Shown: piece by piece, positions 44,193-58,587 of the stretch
Layout of the letters: each line of letters begins with the position of its first letter
How positions within the stretch are numbered: position 1 is the first letter of the stretch
DNA from: Hypericum androsaemum
Lineage: Eukaryota > Streptophyta > Magnoliopsida > Malpighiales > Hypericaceae
Direction: 5' to 3'
Assembly: GCA_963995505.1 (NCBI GenBank)
Contig: OZ023187.1
Location: forward strand, 17,088,584-17,152,583
Length of the DNA: 64,000 nt
Position numbers and translations under genes: made by a program
The notes under the pieces: model-generated
What the model was told of the DNA's origin: nothing
The model's database searches: none
The model's input: only the letters and a program-made list of their open reading frames with translations

Positions 44193-46543
44193 CTTCATCT
44201 TCTTCTTCTTCGTCTTCTTCCTCTTCCGGGGCTTTTTTTGGTGGGATCCTCTTCTAAAGCTTTGTTCTTTCTTTTGTAAGGGAATGGAGATCAAGTCAGG
44301 AAATGGAAAGTCAGTTAATGAAAAGTCAGCTAAAAAGTGCCCGTAAAAGGACGAAAATTGAGGTGGCGCGTGGTCCCCACAAGAAAATTAGTTATTATGG
44401 AATAGAAGTGTGTGTCTGATTTCAACAACTCCTCTTGTTCCAATGTTTGGATAAGAATTTTATTAAAATCTTACCTTATTTTGTCAAAATTGGATAATTA
44501 TTGAGTTGGTAATCCATATTCGCACACGACAAAAATTCTCATAAACAGATTTTAAGACACCTAGCTTAATAAAAAAACTTATACTTCTAGTTAGTTAGAT
44601 TAATTATTTTCTAAGTAGAATTAATATGTTGGTATTAATATCTTACTTAAAATAAGTAGGAATTCCTACCTAAAAAATAGTAAAAACTTTTCATTTCAAA
44701 TAGGGAAGTGTTTTCCAAGCATGTGTATAAAATATAGTTTATTTTAGAAAAAGGAAAGATGCAAAGACTCAATAGAACTTGTTCCGAGAAATGAAGTACA
44801 TTGTGATTAGAAAAAAATAATTTAGATGTATATTTGACAAATATACATCTACATATTATAAATAGTTTATAAATTGCACGAGAATAAAAATAGAGAAATC
44901 AATGAGAGAAATAAATGTTCTATATCAATGTCTCTATTTCGAACTTTTGAAAACACATGTTAAATATTTGTTGAAATTTTTTTATCTCCTTTGAAAAACA
45001 CAATGGCCACAGTCGGATTCCTGAAACACAACAAACATGCAAATTCCTCAGCAAGGAGGACCGAAAGCACCTTGCTGAAAATTCTCCTGATTGTGTTGGA
45101 GAGGAGGACAATCAAAGGTGTCTCCGTCACATAGAAACCAAAAACCCAACCAGTCATTCACCCTCGATCAAACTAAACAGAAATGTCAGACCCCGCACAT
45201 AACTTCAAATCAAGAACCTTTCCAACACCACCACAAAACAAAAGAAAAACATCATCAACAAAAAAAATTAATAACCGAGAGGCAGGGGCAGGTTTGTAAA
45301 TAACCACAGCCAGATGGTGGGGTGTCGTTCTAGCTTGCCTTGTAACGGACGGCGGTGGATTGGGGCGAGTAAGCAGAGAGCCAAGCCAAGTCAGCATCAT
45401 CTTCTTGGTCGAGTCTCTATCTAGCTTGGAAAGCGAAGGGAGGGGCGGGGTACTTATATGAGGTTTCTGGAATGACGGATTTGACCCTGGTCGTGCTGGA
45501 TTTTTTTAGATTATGAGTATCTTTCTGCTTTCATTGCTGATTTATCAATTTAAAGCTTAGGAGAGTCTCGGCTGTTCTCTCAACAACGAGTTTTTAATAT
45601 TAATTTCCGAGCTTTGTAATCTCTTCTGAATTGATTTTTTTTAGATAAGAGAAAATTTAATTTTAGAAAAATTATCGCGTAAAAAGACTACTGCGTCTGT
45701 TGTTTGTGCTGGGCCCCGACTTCTGTGGACAATAATGCCCCTTGCTCGGCCAAATTCTGTTTTACTCCAAGACTTCTGAATTCTCTCTTGAGCCTCTATT
45801 TGGTCAGAAAATCAATCTTTCTTTTTCGACTGAAGATTTTCTTTGTCCGATTAAGCCACTTTATTTCTATATTTTATTCCGTAATTATTCTTTTGTAGTA
45901 TTTGATTAATGAATTGGTCTCGACAGCCCAGTTGATAGAAACATTTCAAGTCATAAGGACGTGTTTGGTTCATATGTTAGTTAGGCTTAGAAAAATTGGA
46001 CAGAACATGACTCAACTTATTTCGATTATTTTGTTTATAGTTTGATGATATTAATAAATTTAGTACTAAACTTATATCCTATAACAAAAATTTTGTAAGG
46101 TCGATTGTGGCAAACTAGGACAAGTCAATGAAAAATTGCTAGACATGATTTGAAATAGGACTTGGACGTTTTATGCAATCCATTTTCTTTACCGAACATA
46201 TAAAATTGACAAACTATCATATTGCTCCTCAAAAAGCGCTCTCTCTAAGAGTGCTTCCACTCGCAGGTAATTAACAACAGTAATAATAGTATAAAGAAAG
46301 CCAGGGAACGAGCTAGGTTGCTCCACACCGAAATTATCTTCAAATAACAGTACATGGAGGAATTGCCAAAAGCCAAAACAAGCAACAGAGGCTCATCATC
46401 AATGGTTGTTCGGATCCCCTTTCCTTCAACCTCAGGTTGGTAATTTAAACTAGTGGTTGTTGGGCCAGCCCAATAATTTCTGTTGGCGTCCTTCGAAAAA
46501 GAAAAAAAATTCTGTTGGTTTAGTCGACTTTTGTACTTGCGGT

Positions 46544-47296
46544 TAGGGGTGAGCATTCAGATAATCCGAATCTGAATTATTCAAATTTTTCATTATCCAA
46601 AATATCAAAAATTGCTATTTCTCAATCGGAATCAGAATCCAAATAGTGAATTTATCTGAAATCCAAAATTATTTAATATACGGATTCGGATAATCCAAAT
46701 TATCCAAATTTTAAAAAATTAAATAATTAATCATCCATATTAAGGGTCTTCAAGCCAATTTTTTAAGTCTTCATACAAATTTAAAGAATTTCAAATATCA
46801 TGGTAGCATATTGATATAACAAACGAAACACACCAAATTTCAACAAACAACAACTTTTTAAACAAACAATATCATCCGAACTCTTCAATATAAACTTCTT
46901 GATATGCGAGATAAACAAACCAAATAATTTAACACTATTCTACACAAGTGGAAGCTTAACTCTTTTCGTCACTTTCTGGAGAATAAGTTGAATATCCTTG
47001 AACAAGAAACTAACAGCCTAATGTTAATTTGTAAGGTGAATATTTAGAACAGAGTAAGGTGAACAATTTGTATTTAAGACTTTAGGCTTACTAATTTAGT
47101 TGTATCTAGTAGGCCCAGCCCAGTCTAGTCCTAATTTCTAAGTAAATGTATTAAATACTTCAGATATTTGGATAATCTAAATTTATATTTTTCTTATCCG
47201 AATTCGAAATAAAAATTTTGGATAATCCGAACACAAAATTATCCGAATCCGATTCTGAAAAAAAAATCCGGATATCGGATTTTTTGCTCACCCCTA
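46544..47296. mobile_element. Non-autonomous hAT-type element, second copy
   Basis: Identical to 13,766-14,518, with the same inverted repeats and cttgcggt duplication (46,536-46,543 and 47,297-47,304). Confidence 0.9.
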
Positions 47297-49768
47297 CTTG
47301 CGGTCCTTGTAAATGTTCACCAATGACAATAAAACTAATATTTAAATTAATATACATATATTGATATTGATATTGATACTGATAAATATTACATAACTTA
47401 TATTTTACACAGATATATAATAATGTGTCACCGATAAAACTTGTGTTTAGTAAAATATGTGCTAATACTTATTTGAAGTATTATATTGCATAATAAACTA
47501 GGAAAAAAATTATAATCATAATCAACTCAAAATTTAATTAATCGAATTAATAAAATTTTGGACAAAATATGAAGATTCTAAGAGCCATTTAACAATTCTT
47601 CGACTCCCCGTACTTACTTTTAATAGCTTTAATTACTGTCGTAAAGAATGCATGTAAACAAACTTTGATTAGTATCTAGCTATGCATGCATGTATCATTG
47701 GAAGGCTAAATAATAAAATTGGAATGACAATACAATATGCTAACTTTAGAGTTTTTCCGGTCCACATAAAACTGACCGAATTTTTTTTATTTTTAAAAAA
47801 CATATTTTTTAGAGTTTTGTTAAAGAAGTAAGGGCAACGATAATTATGCATGCTAACCCAAAAAAGATAATTATGCGTGCTATATTTATAATGATAATTA
47901 AAAGAGAATAATTAAAAATTCAATATATTAACACAAACATATAGCCGTTTATTAATGATAATGTCATATACATATACACCGACAATGAAATTCCCGCGTA
48001 CTAAATATGAGATTGTAGTTACGAGTCTCAGCAAAAAAAGACCATGACACATTATTATATATCTGTGTAAAGTTGTGACAAGAAAAAAAAACTATCTGAA
48101 TATACAGCTAAAGCTTAATTTCACATCAATGAACACGAAAATATAGCTTCCGGTTGCAAAGCATTCAAAACGATTTGAAATGAGTCCGTTATAATGCTCA
48201 TTAACAGCCGAAAATCTTTCGAGATTTTCTTCCCGTTTAGGTCATTAACGGTCATTATTAGTCTCTTTTTAGATAGATTTCCAACCCTTTAAAGCTCCCC
48301 TTATTCCTCTGCAATTTCCATAAGCTTAAAAATCCAACCTTTTCAAAAAATTTCTCTCCCCGACCACTGGGAATAAGAAAGGGGAAGGGGAAAATGAGAT
48401 GGTGGGAAAGGCTACAAGGGCGATGGAGGTTTCTCTGTCTTTTGGCGCTCTGTTTGTGATTCTGGGATATGAAAAAGTGTTGACCGCCTTATGTTGTACC
48501 TGAAAATTCGATTTTTCCAGTGAAGTTTCGATCTTTGGTTTCGACTAGTTTGTTATGTGGTGCCACTTAATGTTTTTGATTACTTGGAAGTTCACATGGA
48601 TGGGCAACAGTTTTCGATTCTCGAGATTGAGGCATTGTGAATCTCTCTCTGCACGTCTTTTGTTCAAGTCTTTGCTGCTCTGTGAATGTCTTTCTTCTGC
48701 AGAGGATGAGTTTACACTTGCTAATTATTATCACTCTGTTTCTGTTGTTGTTTTAACGAACACGGATATCTATCGGAGACGAACCAGAGGCGTGAGAAGG
48801 CAAGTAAGGCAGTCCACAGAGTCGTAGTTGATTAAATATCTTTGCATTGATGTTCTAGGTGAACTATTTTTATTTACGCCTTATGTGAGAAAAGCTTGAA
48901 AGTACTTATCAATGGTGGAACTAAGTTTTCTCTCATTTTCCCATTTGATGTTTGCCTTTTCGGGTAGCATATGAAAGATTTGAATGATATGGCTCCGCTC
49001 TCAAATTTCAAATTTCTCTTTCAACAATTTTCATATTTGTTTCCCCTGCCTTCTGTCGTAAATCAAGGTTATCTTGGTATGGAAACATGTGGCAAATTTT
49101 TTGCTTGTGGGGATCGTTTGGATCCTGCAGAATTCGACTTATTATATTTTTCAGCATTAGATATTCCATATGGAGTATGTGCGAGGGACATAATTGTAGA
49201 TATGTCTTCTTACTTATATTTTTCATGTCACTGATTAGTGAAGGGAGGGTTAGTGCGGTCCACCTCAGCAGGGCTCAGCCACTCCCGTCTTGTCACGCGC
49301 CCACGCGATGGGTTCTCTCCGCAGAACACGAGAAAGATTGGTTCCCCACTAAATGACAAGGCCGTTCGTTGAGGGGAAAATGATTGGTGGCGGCTGATGC
49401 CCAATTAATTCTAGGGAGATCTAGCTGATGTCAGCAAGATGCCTTTTATTTTTCTAGGAATTTTCTGTATAGTTTTATTCCTTTTTCTTCCCTAATATAT
49501 AAGGTAGGCATGTAATATTTTTTGGCAAGTGTGAATATACCAAAATATTCTCCAATTTTCTCTCTTGGTTTCACCTTCAATAGCTCAACTTCACCATTAA
49601 GGGAGTCGTGAGCTTATTTTCTTCCTCAACACCTCAACATTAAAAACCAAAAATCAGATCCTTGAGGTGGCTGCTGATACAGCAATAAATGAAGACAGAA
49701 TTCCAGGAACATCTCTCCGTCCTTGGAACCATTTGATTATCAATTTGTTTAAAATGGCATTGGCCAGT

Positions 49769-52700
49769 TGTGAGAACCCAAACAGTAATTTAGTTTTTAA
49801 TAGGAAATATAGTGACTTAATAGTAATTGAGCAAAGCTAAGGGGAGAAAATAATTGTTCCACCATGTTGCTTTCCATTAGTGCTCCACCATGTTGCTTTC
49901 CATTAGTGCTCCATCAAGTTGTCTTCCACCATGGAAAGCCAAAGAAGGTCAATTATTGGAATTAATTGCTACCTAAAGGAGTCCCAGGGAAGGTTAGTAT
50001 TTTCCTAGAAAAGGTTAGAGAGTGAGAGGAAATTCGGATCCTAGGAGCAGCAGTAGTGATTGATGAAATCCAACGGTGAAATCATGTCCGATCAGAGTGA
50101 AACTTGGAGAGGATGTTCCTAACATCTTGATGAAGTTTCTGTACGGTGGAGATCATGTTTGGAGTTTCCTAAGGTGGTCGATTGATGCAAAGTTAGATGT
50201 CATCGAATTCTAAGAGCAGTAGTCATAATTCATGAAATCCAATGGTGAAATCATGTCCGATCAGAATGAAACTTGGAGAGGATGTTCCTAACATCTTGAT
50301 GAAGTTTCTGTACGGTGGAGATCATGTTTGGAGTTTCCTAAGGTGGTCGATTGATGCAAAGTTAGATGCCATAAATCTGAATAAAAGGGGATCATGTAAG
50401 TCGCCCGACTTACTTGCTTATTTGTTATGGTTTAGTTATTGATGTATGTGCTTTATTTTTGTTATACTAGTTGGTACCTACTTGGTTTCATGTTATAACT
50501 AGATCAATGTTTACATAGCTAACGGTTATGTGTGGATCTATTGTGTATGAACATGGATGGATGATATAGAATGGTCCAACAGAAATGTCAAATTTGAACT
50601 AGCATATCTCTTAATTGGTAAAGATTCAGGAAAGGAGATTATACGGATAGAAAGCCCTATGAGTCTAGTTTTTGATGCTTTAAACGAAAAGCTATTTGGA
50701 AGTTCAAGGAAGAAGTTATGGTTGTTTTATTAGAAGGTGACAGATTCTGGAAGACAGATTCTAAAGAGTTAATCTACTGAGGTATTTGGGGATCATTACT
50801 TCATTAAAAATGGCCAAATGAGATATCATCAGAAAGATATAGATGTCTAGTTTCCAATAAATCAAACGGCTAGGAATTTAGAGTTCTGTAGCAAATGTTA
50901 TGAGTCATTTAGCAAGGTGTGTCCAGAAATCCGAGAATAGTCAATATGAAAGTTAAAAGTCATGTTTCCTAGGCCTATCTAAAGTAACCTAGTAAGGAGG
51001 AAAAGAAGACACAGATTTGATAATAGGAGTTATCTTTGAGCTTATTGACTTGTCTTAGGAGATGGATTTCTAACTATTCCAGGTAGATTTTGAATGAAAT
51101 ATAAGAACTTATTATGAGATGGTTTGATTTGCTTAAAGATATGATTTATAGATGTATTGGGTTTATCATGAATACCTTTACTTATCAAAATTAAGTAAGG
51201 TATTTCTGATTTACATATTTGAAAGATTACAGTTCTGATGCTTGAGAATTCAGTTCAATAAGTTTTGGTTTAAATGAGTCTATGTGTTGAGTAAAAATAG
51301 AATCTTTGCTTGCTGTATCTATATTCGAGTGATTAGTGGGCTCGTGGGGATATCTATTCACGTCTTTTGGGCCCGTAACGCGGGATACGGAATAGGTACT
51401 ATTGGACCCCACGAGAATCCCGTCATGGATATGTTAGGCTATGAATATATGAATATGTGATATGAGGATGTGGATACGAATATACGAATTTGTGATTTGT
51501 GATGTAAATATGATATGAGCATGCGGGATTACTTCCACATCTTTTTGGGCCCTAGAGTTTATGTGCACTGTTTATGGGGCAACTGGGTAACCCTAGGTGC
51601 ATGTAATCAATAGGGAATGTGGAAGTTATCTAGGCTCGTGGGGATATCTATTCACGTCTTTTGGGCCCGTAACGGGGGATACGGAATAGGTACTATTGGG
51701 CCCCACGAGAATCCCGTCATGGATATGTTATGCTCCGGAGTCCTATTTGTTAGTTGGCTAGGTAGACGGTTAAGGGATGATCTTCGTTTGATTCGCGAAG
51801 TCATCTAGTGTACTTATGTTCATGTGTATAATGAGTCCCATTCTATTAGATGGCTAAGTGACATTTGATGCTGATTCTGAAAAGTTCGACAGTGCAAACT
51901 GTGTTCGTAAACCTTTAGATTTGCTGCAACCTATATTACTATTTCTGAATTTTTTGTGAGTGTATATTCCAATATTGACAAGTGTGTAACTGTGGTATCT
52001 ATCTGACGTGACTATGCATGTGTCTTATGTTAAGTATGTGTAATTTATGCAATGAGTTCTATTTGCTGTGATAATTGTGTGAAATAAGTTTCAGACAACA
52101 ATGCCATAATTTTTGTATGTGATCTTGCATTTTCGGTTATTTTGAATTTTATGCATGAAATTTGATAGAGGGAATAATCGGCTTACTGAGTTGCGTAATC
52201 TCATCAAAATACGCTGCTGTTTCAGATATATCAAGAATGATACGGGAACGAGCGCTAGAGGCAAGAACATGTATTCTTTGACATTTATTTTGTTTCTTTA
52301 TTATATAAGAGATGGCAACGATTAAGTTTATGTTTTAAAAAAGAGCCTTACAGAGATGATTACTCTGTGGCGGTTGGCATGCTCTGGGAATTCAGGGCGT
52401 GACACAATGGTATCAGAGCAAAAAAATATTTTTTCAAGTATTTTTTTTTGGGCTTTTCGAAGATTACTTTTAAAAAAAAAAGGGGAGTTTAGTGTACATG
52501 TTCATGTTATGATAGTTAACTGTGTGCATGAGTATGAAATCGTATTAGTTGTTGAATGAGTTATGAATTAATTGTGTGAGGACTAGAAGGATTATATCTT
52601 GTATTCGTATTGTATGTTACGAGTAAAGATTTGTAGAACAATAGTGTCATAATATCTAGGACAATGTTAAGTTTGAGGGCAAACTTTCTTTAAGGGGTGG

Positions 52701-55340
52701 AGAATGTGAGAACCCAAACAGTAATTTAGTTTTTAATAGGAAATATAGTGACTTAATAGTAATTGAGCAAAGCTAAGGGGAGAAAATAATTGTTCCACCA
52801 TGTTGCTTTCCATTAGTGCTCCACCATGTTGCTTTCCATTAGTGCTCCATCAAGTTGTCTTCCACCATGGAAAGCCAAAGAAGGTCAATTATTGGAATTA
52901 ATTGCTACCTAAAGGAGTCCCAGGGAAGGTTAGTATTTTCCTAGAAAAGGTTAGAGAGTGAGAGGAAATTCGGATCCTAGGAGCAGCAGTAGTGATTGAT
53001 GAAATCCAACGGTGAAATCATGTCCGATTAGAGTGAAACTTGGAGAGGATGTTCCTAACATCTTGATGAAGTTTCTGTACGGTGGAGATCATGTTTGGAG
53101 TTTCCTAAGGTGGTCAATTGATGCAAAGTTAGATGTCATCGAATTCTAAGAGCAGTAGTCATAATTCATGAAATCCAATGGTGAAATCATGTCCGATCAG
53201 AATGAAACTTGGAGAGGATGTTCCTAACATCTTGATGAAGTTTCTGTACGGTGGGGATCATGTTTGGAGTTTCCTAAGGTGGTCGATTGATGCAAAGTTA
53301 GATGCCATAAATCTGAATAAAAAGGGATCATGTAAGTCGCCCGACTTACTTGCTTATTTGTTATGGTTTAGTTATTGATGTATGTGCTTTATTTTTGTTA
53401 TACTAGTTGGTACCTACTTGGTTTCATGTTATAACTAGATCAATGTTTACATAGCTAACGGTTATGTGTGGATCTATTGTGTATGAACATGGATGGATGA
53501 TATAGAATGGTCCAACAGAAATGTCAAATTTGAACTAGCATATCTCTTAATTGGTAAAGATTCAGGAAAGGAGATTATACGGATAGAAATCCCTATGAGT
53601 CTAGTTTTTGATGCTTTAAACGGAAAGCTATTTGGAAGTTCAAGGAAGAAGTTATGGTTGTTTTATTAGAAGGTGACAGATTCTGGAAGACAGATTCTAA
53701 AGAGTTAATCTACTGAGGTATTTGGGGATCATTACTTCATTAAAAATGGCCAAATGAGATATCATCAGAAAGATATAGATGTCTAGTTTCCAATAAATCA
53801 AACGGCTAGGAATTTAGAGTTCTGTAGCAAATGTTATGAGTCATTTAGCAAGGTGTGTCCAGAAATCCGAGAATAGTCAATATGAAAGTTAAAAGTCATG
53901 TTTCCTAGGCCTATCTAAAGTAACCTAGTAAGGAGGAAAAGAAGACACAGATTTGATAATAGGAGTTATCTTTGAGCTTATTGACTTGTCTTAGGAGATG
54001 GATTTCTAACTATTCCAGGTAGATTTTGAATGAAATATAAGAACTTATTATGAGATGGTTTGATTTGCTTAAAGATATGATTTATAGATGTATTGGGTTT
54101 ATCATGAATACCTTTACTTATCAAAATTAAGTAAGGTATTTCTGATTTACATATTTGAAAGATTACAGTTCTGATGCTTGAGAATTCAGTTCAATAAGTT
54201 TTGGTTTAAATGAGTCTATGTGTTGAGTAAAAATAGAATCTTTGCTTGCTGTATCTATATTCGAGTGATTAGTGGGCTCGTGGGGATATCTATTCACGTC
54301 TTTTGGGCCCGTAACGCGGGATACGGAATAGGTACTATTGGACCCCACGAGAATCCCGTCATGGATATGTTAGGCTATGAATATATGAATATGTGATATG
54401 AGGATGTGGATACGAATATACGAATTTGTGATTTGTGATGTAAATATGATATGAGCATGCGGGATTACTTCCACATCTTTTTGGGCCCTAGAGTTTATGT
54501 GCACTGTTTATGGGGCAACTGGGTAACCCTAGGTGCATGTAATCAATAGGGAATGTGGAAGTTATCTAGGCTCGTGGGGATATCTATTCACGTCTTTTGG
54601 GCCCGTAACGTGGGATACGGAATAGGTACTATTGGGCCCCACGAGAATCCCGTCATGGATATGTTATGCTCCGGAGTCCTATTTGTTAGTTGGCTAGGTA
54701 GACGGTTAAGGGATGATCTTCGTTTGATTCGCGAAGTCATCTAGTGTACTTATGTTCATGTGTATAATGAGTCCCATTCTATTAGATGGCTAAGTGACAT
54801 TTGATGCTGATTCTGAAAAGTTCGACAGTGCAAACTGTGTTCGTAAACCTTTAGATTTGCTGCAACCTATATTACTATTTCTGAATTTTTTGTGAGTGTA
54901 TATTCCAATATTGACAAGTGTGTAACTGTGGTATCTATCTGACGTGACTATGCATGTGTCTTATGTTAAGTATGTGTAATTTATGCAATGAGTTCTATTT
55001 GCTGTGATAATTGTGTGAAATAAGTTTCAGACAACAATGCCATAATTTTTGTATGTGATCTTGCATTTTCGGTTATTTTGAATTTTATGCATGAAATTTG
55101 ATAGAGGGAATAATCGGCTTACTGAGTTGCGTAATCTCATCAAAATACGCTGCTGTTTCAGATATATCAAGAATGATACGGGAACGAGCGCTAGAGGCAA
55201 GAACATGTATTCTTTGACATTTATTTTGTTTCTTTATTATATAAGAGATGGCAACGATTAAGTTTATGTTTTAAAAAAGAGCCTTACAGAGATGATTACT
55301 CTGTGGCGGTTGGCATGCTCTGGGAATTCAGGGCGTGACA
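49769..55340 (+). mobile_element. Non-autonomous LTR retrotransposon, second copy
   Basis: LTRs are 49,769-52,404 and 52,705-55,340, and the interior is 52,405-52,704. The target duplication ccagt is the same, so this copy arose by duplication of the segment and not by a second transposition. Its two LTRs differ at about seven sites by eye. Confidence 0.95.
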
Positions 55341-58096
55341 CCAGTAGTCACCTAAACAATGGCCATAGTCGGATTCCTGAAACACTACAAACTCGCAAAC
55401 TCTACAAACAATGGCCACAGTCGAATTTGAACAACCTTTCCAACACCACCACAAAACACACAAAAAATAACCTATTGTTTAATTCGATTCATTAATCAAT
55501 TCACTGTCGCTCCTTGAATTTCGCACAATATTTTCATGTACTTGCTATAAATTTATCAGCTGCTGGATATCGGTCTATTTTGAAGTATCTTGTTTCTAGT
55601 AAAACTTTAATTTTCTTATCCTTTTCTTACACGTCAAGTGACTCGTTTATTTCAATCTGGTGAGTATGTTATGTATTGTTCTAGACTCAAGACAAGTGAC
55701 TCGTTTATTTCATAATAGCTCTATATCCACAACCTTCAAGAATTAGTAGCTGGCTCTATATGTCTCTGTTGTAAATAGTGAATTTGTTCACCTCTAGTTT
55801 TGTTCTTTTGTTTCTTTGTCTTTGTTGTAAGTTCTATTTTAATTTCCTTTAATAAGCATATTTAAACTGTGACATAAAACGGTAAATATATAATAAAATT
55901 ACCGCATTAATTTAAATTTACTACCGTGAAAAACAGAATAGAAAAAAAAACCAGTAAAAAAGAACATGGTTAGAACACTCTAGTTTTTTTTTGGTAGAAG
56001 CCGAGGGACAATAGTCCACTAATTTTTATTGTCTACTCGCTAGACTGAGTACAACGGGACAAACTAACTACTTTCAAAGTATCTAAATATACATCAAAAT
56101 AAGATAACGGCGGAGAAGTAAACATGACATAGTCATGATCTATGGTTAGAACTCTCGGGTTAATATCAAAAGAAACCAACAACCGCAGAAAGCTAATATT
56201 CCGGACCTCCCCGTTTCAGGGAATATATCAAAGTCCTTGGAAAAAAAATAGAGTGAAAATTAAGATCACGACAGATAAACATAGCCATCATAGCCATAGA
56301 GTGTAGACTATTTAGGGTAACTCTAACGATAAATATTTTAGGTTTTGAATATAAAAAAAATTTAATATGATATCGGAATAGATTTATATGATTCTGAACT
56401 TTACTTGAGGAGATTATTGATTTGTCTCCGCTTAAGTCGGTCACCCTCAATGTTACATCTCATTTAGCGTTTTCAATGAAGGTTAAAGTTTTTCTTCCTC
56501 CGTGTAAGTCGGGCCAAGCAGAACTATTTTTTTATACTATATGATATTTAGATTTATCTAGTCGATTAATTCTGGTTTGAAGAGAGTGAGATTTTTGAAA
56601 GGTAGTAAAATTCTCCTAATAAGTATTTAACATTGTTACCGTAAGAATCGAAAAAACCTATTTGACATAAGTTGTAACTTTGGGTAATGCAGTGTTATTC
56701 CTAACAACTTTGGGTAGTGAAAGGTAAATTACCATTTAACCTTGACCCTAGCTGGTAGTCTAGGTCAATTTGTACTATAAATATAAGGCATCTGGCTGTA
56801 TTTCACTGGGGGAAGAACCAAATAAATAGGATCGAGAGAGAAGTCGTCGAACAAGAGATAAGTCGGTATTCGTCTTACTTGTCTTGTGGTTGTTTGTACT
56901 ATTATTGATCTACTGTTGATTATACTTTATTATAGTGTAACGGTTGTGAGTCCAAACCGTATCGTTGTTGCCGTGAAGGTGGGGACTTATATTGCTTTTC
57001 CGAAAGATTAAGAAATTAATGCTTGGTCATCGACATCCTTAGGCAATAACTTGTTCGGATCTTGTAATACCTGCGTAGGAAAGAACATAGGGTTTATTTA
57101 AATTGGTGCTTAAATATAATATACTAGCACCAGAGCAGGCACATGTAAATTGGATGGGCATTATATATTTGGTTTATACTACTTAGTATTCAATCTAATG
57201 TACCGACTAATATGAGTACGAATCAGATAAAGACCTCTACAAATAATAAAATACCTGAGATGTACTGTGTAGTGCTACGGTTGATTTATCATTGGGGAGA
57301 ATTATCGGTGTCTTGATTTATTAATTACTGGTGCATGACTTGGCGGATGAATGCAACCTGCAGACATGGACTTAGATGAATATGCAAGAATGAGTTTAAA
57401 AATGGTTCGCACATGATTTTGTGGACATGGATTTAATATATGACCTCTGTCTTGCACTATCACAGAATCTAGTAGATATTATGTGAACATGAGGTCATTT
57501 CTGTGCTTAACCTACTAGAAATCTGTGAGCATGAAACACATGCTATGTGCCTAATTCAATTTTGGATAAGCTAATAGGATTCTGTGAGCACAAGGATGGA
57601 TTGTAACCGGTTTGATCTTTTGTGAGCATGAAGTAATCTTGAGATACTGGCGTAGGCTTTTAATATAAAATTGGTTTGATCTTATAGATGTTATAATTTC
57701 TGTTCCGTTTGAATATCGAGTATAGACTGTTTCAAATAATCTTGTTCTAATTTGTTAATCTCGAAATCTATTTGGTACTGTTTCTGTTTTAAAATATCTG
57801 ACATGTCTGATCCAGTTTCTGAATGGACTCTATAGATAGCCTGTATTATATTTAATTGATTTCTGTGTGTTGTGAGCACCAGATTTGTATTGTTTCAGTA
57901 TTGGTATCTGAAATCTGTCTATTGGTATTCATAAGATTCTGTCTGTGGAGAATCTATAGGATTCTGCATGTATTCGTATAGTCCTGTTCGTATGGTTCTA
58001 TCTGTATTCGTGTGCGTATGGTTTTGTCCTTATGGACTCTGCACTGTACTGGTTGGGATTATCCATACGCTACTGTGCCCATAGAATATTATGTAT

Positions 58097-58587
58097 GACT
58101 TTCATACTCTATGCGAGTGTAGAGGATATATGTGTCATGTAGTGAGAGCCCCTCCCGTTTCTGTACTGTACCCCACAGCATCCCGGTATTTGTAGTTCCG
58201 AAGTTGCGTCTGTTCATGTGCTTCGTGTTAATCTGTGTATTGATGTGTGGAGTTTCGTCTGTGTTATGCCTTGTTTGTTATGTGTAACCAAAATGAGCTT
58301 TTAAAAAAGCTACAACTTAAATTAACTTAACAGAATGGTCAACTGCTTTCTCCTCTTCAAAGAGCTTGTCATCCGCCAGCTCTTCCTCTTCCAACGGTCG
58401 TTTCTCGATGAGTTAATCCGGTTAGCAGTATCCCCTTCTGTTGTTTCCCACAAGTTGTCATCCGATTCCCGCGTGCCTCACTTAAGTCGTCATGTGACCC
58501 ACACTCTTCATGACCACCACCATGTTCAACTTCCCTGTCGTCCGGCTTCATGTCGACCACATTGGCTCTCACTCTCGTAGTGGTCAT
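58097..58587. other. Start of block C, unassigned
   Basis: Sequence following the A' breakpoint. Its first 250 bp are similar in composition to the DNA just before the breakpoint and may be the natural continuation of a degraded LTR. A GC-richer part (58,360-58,587) has frames on both strands that match no known family. Confidence 0.35.

Larger units (their letters stand above)
32779..58096. repeat. Segmental duplication, copy A'
   Basis: This is the second copy of block A. Every feature of A recurs here at its coordinate plus 32,778, including intergenic stretches that are not listed twice. It begins inside an AT-rich element whose left part lies in block B (32,593 onward). It ends in the shared bases atgtat at 58,091-58,096, after which the sequence is unrelated to block B. 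The single difference at 52,471 opens a short reading frame inside the LTR-element spacer that is closed by a stop in A. Confidence 0.97.
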
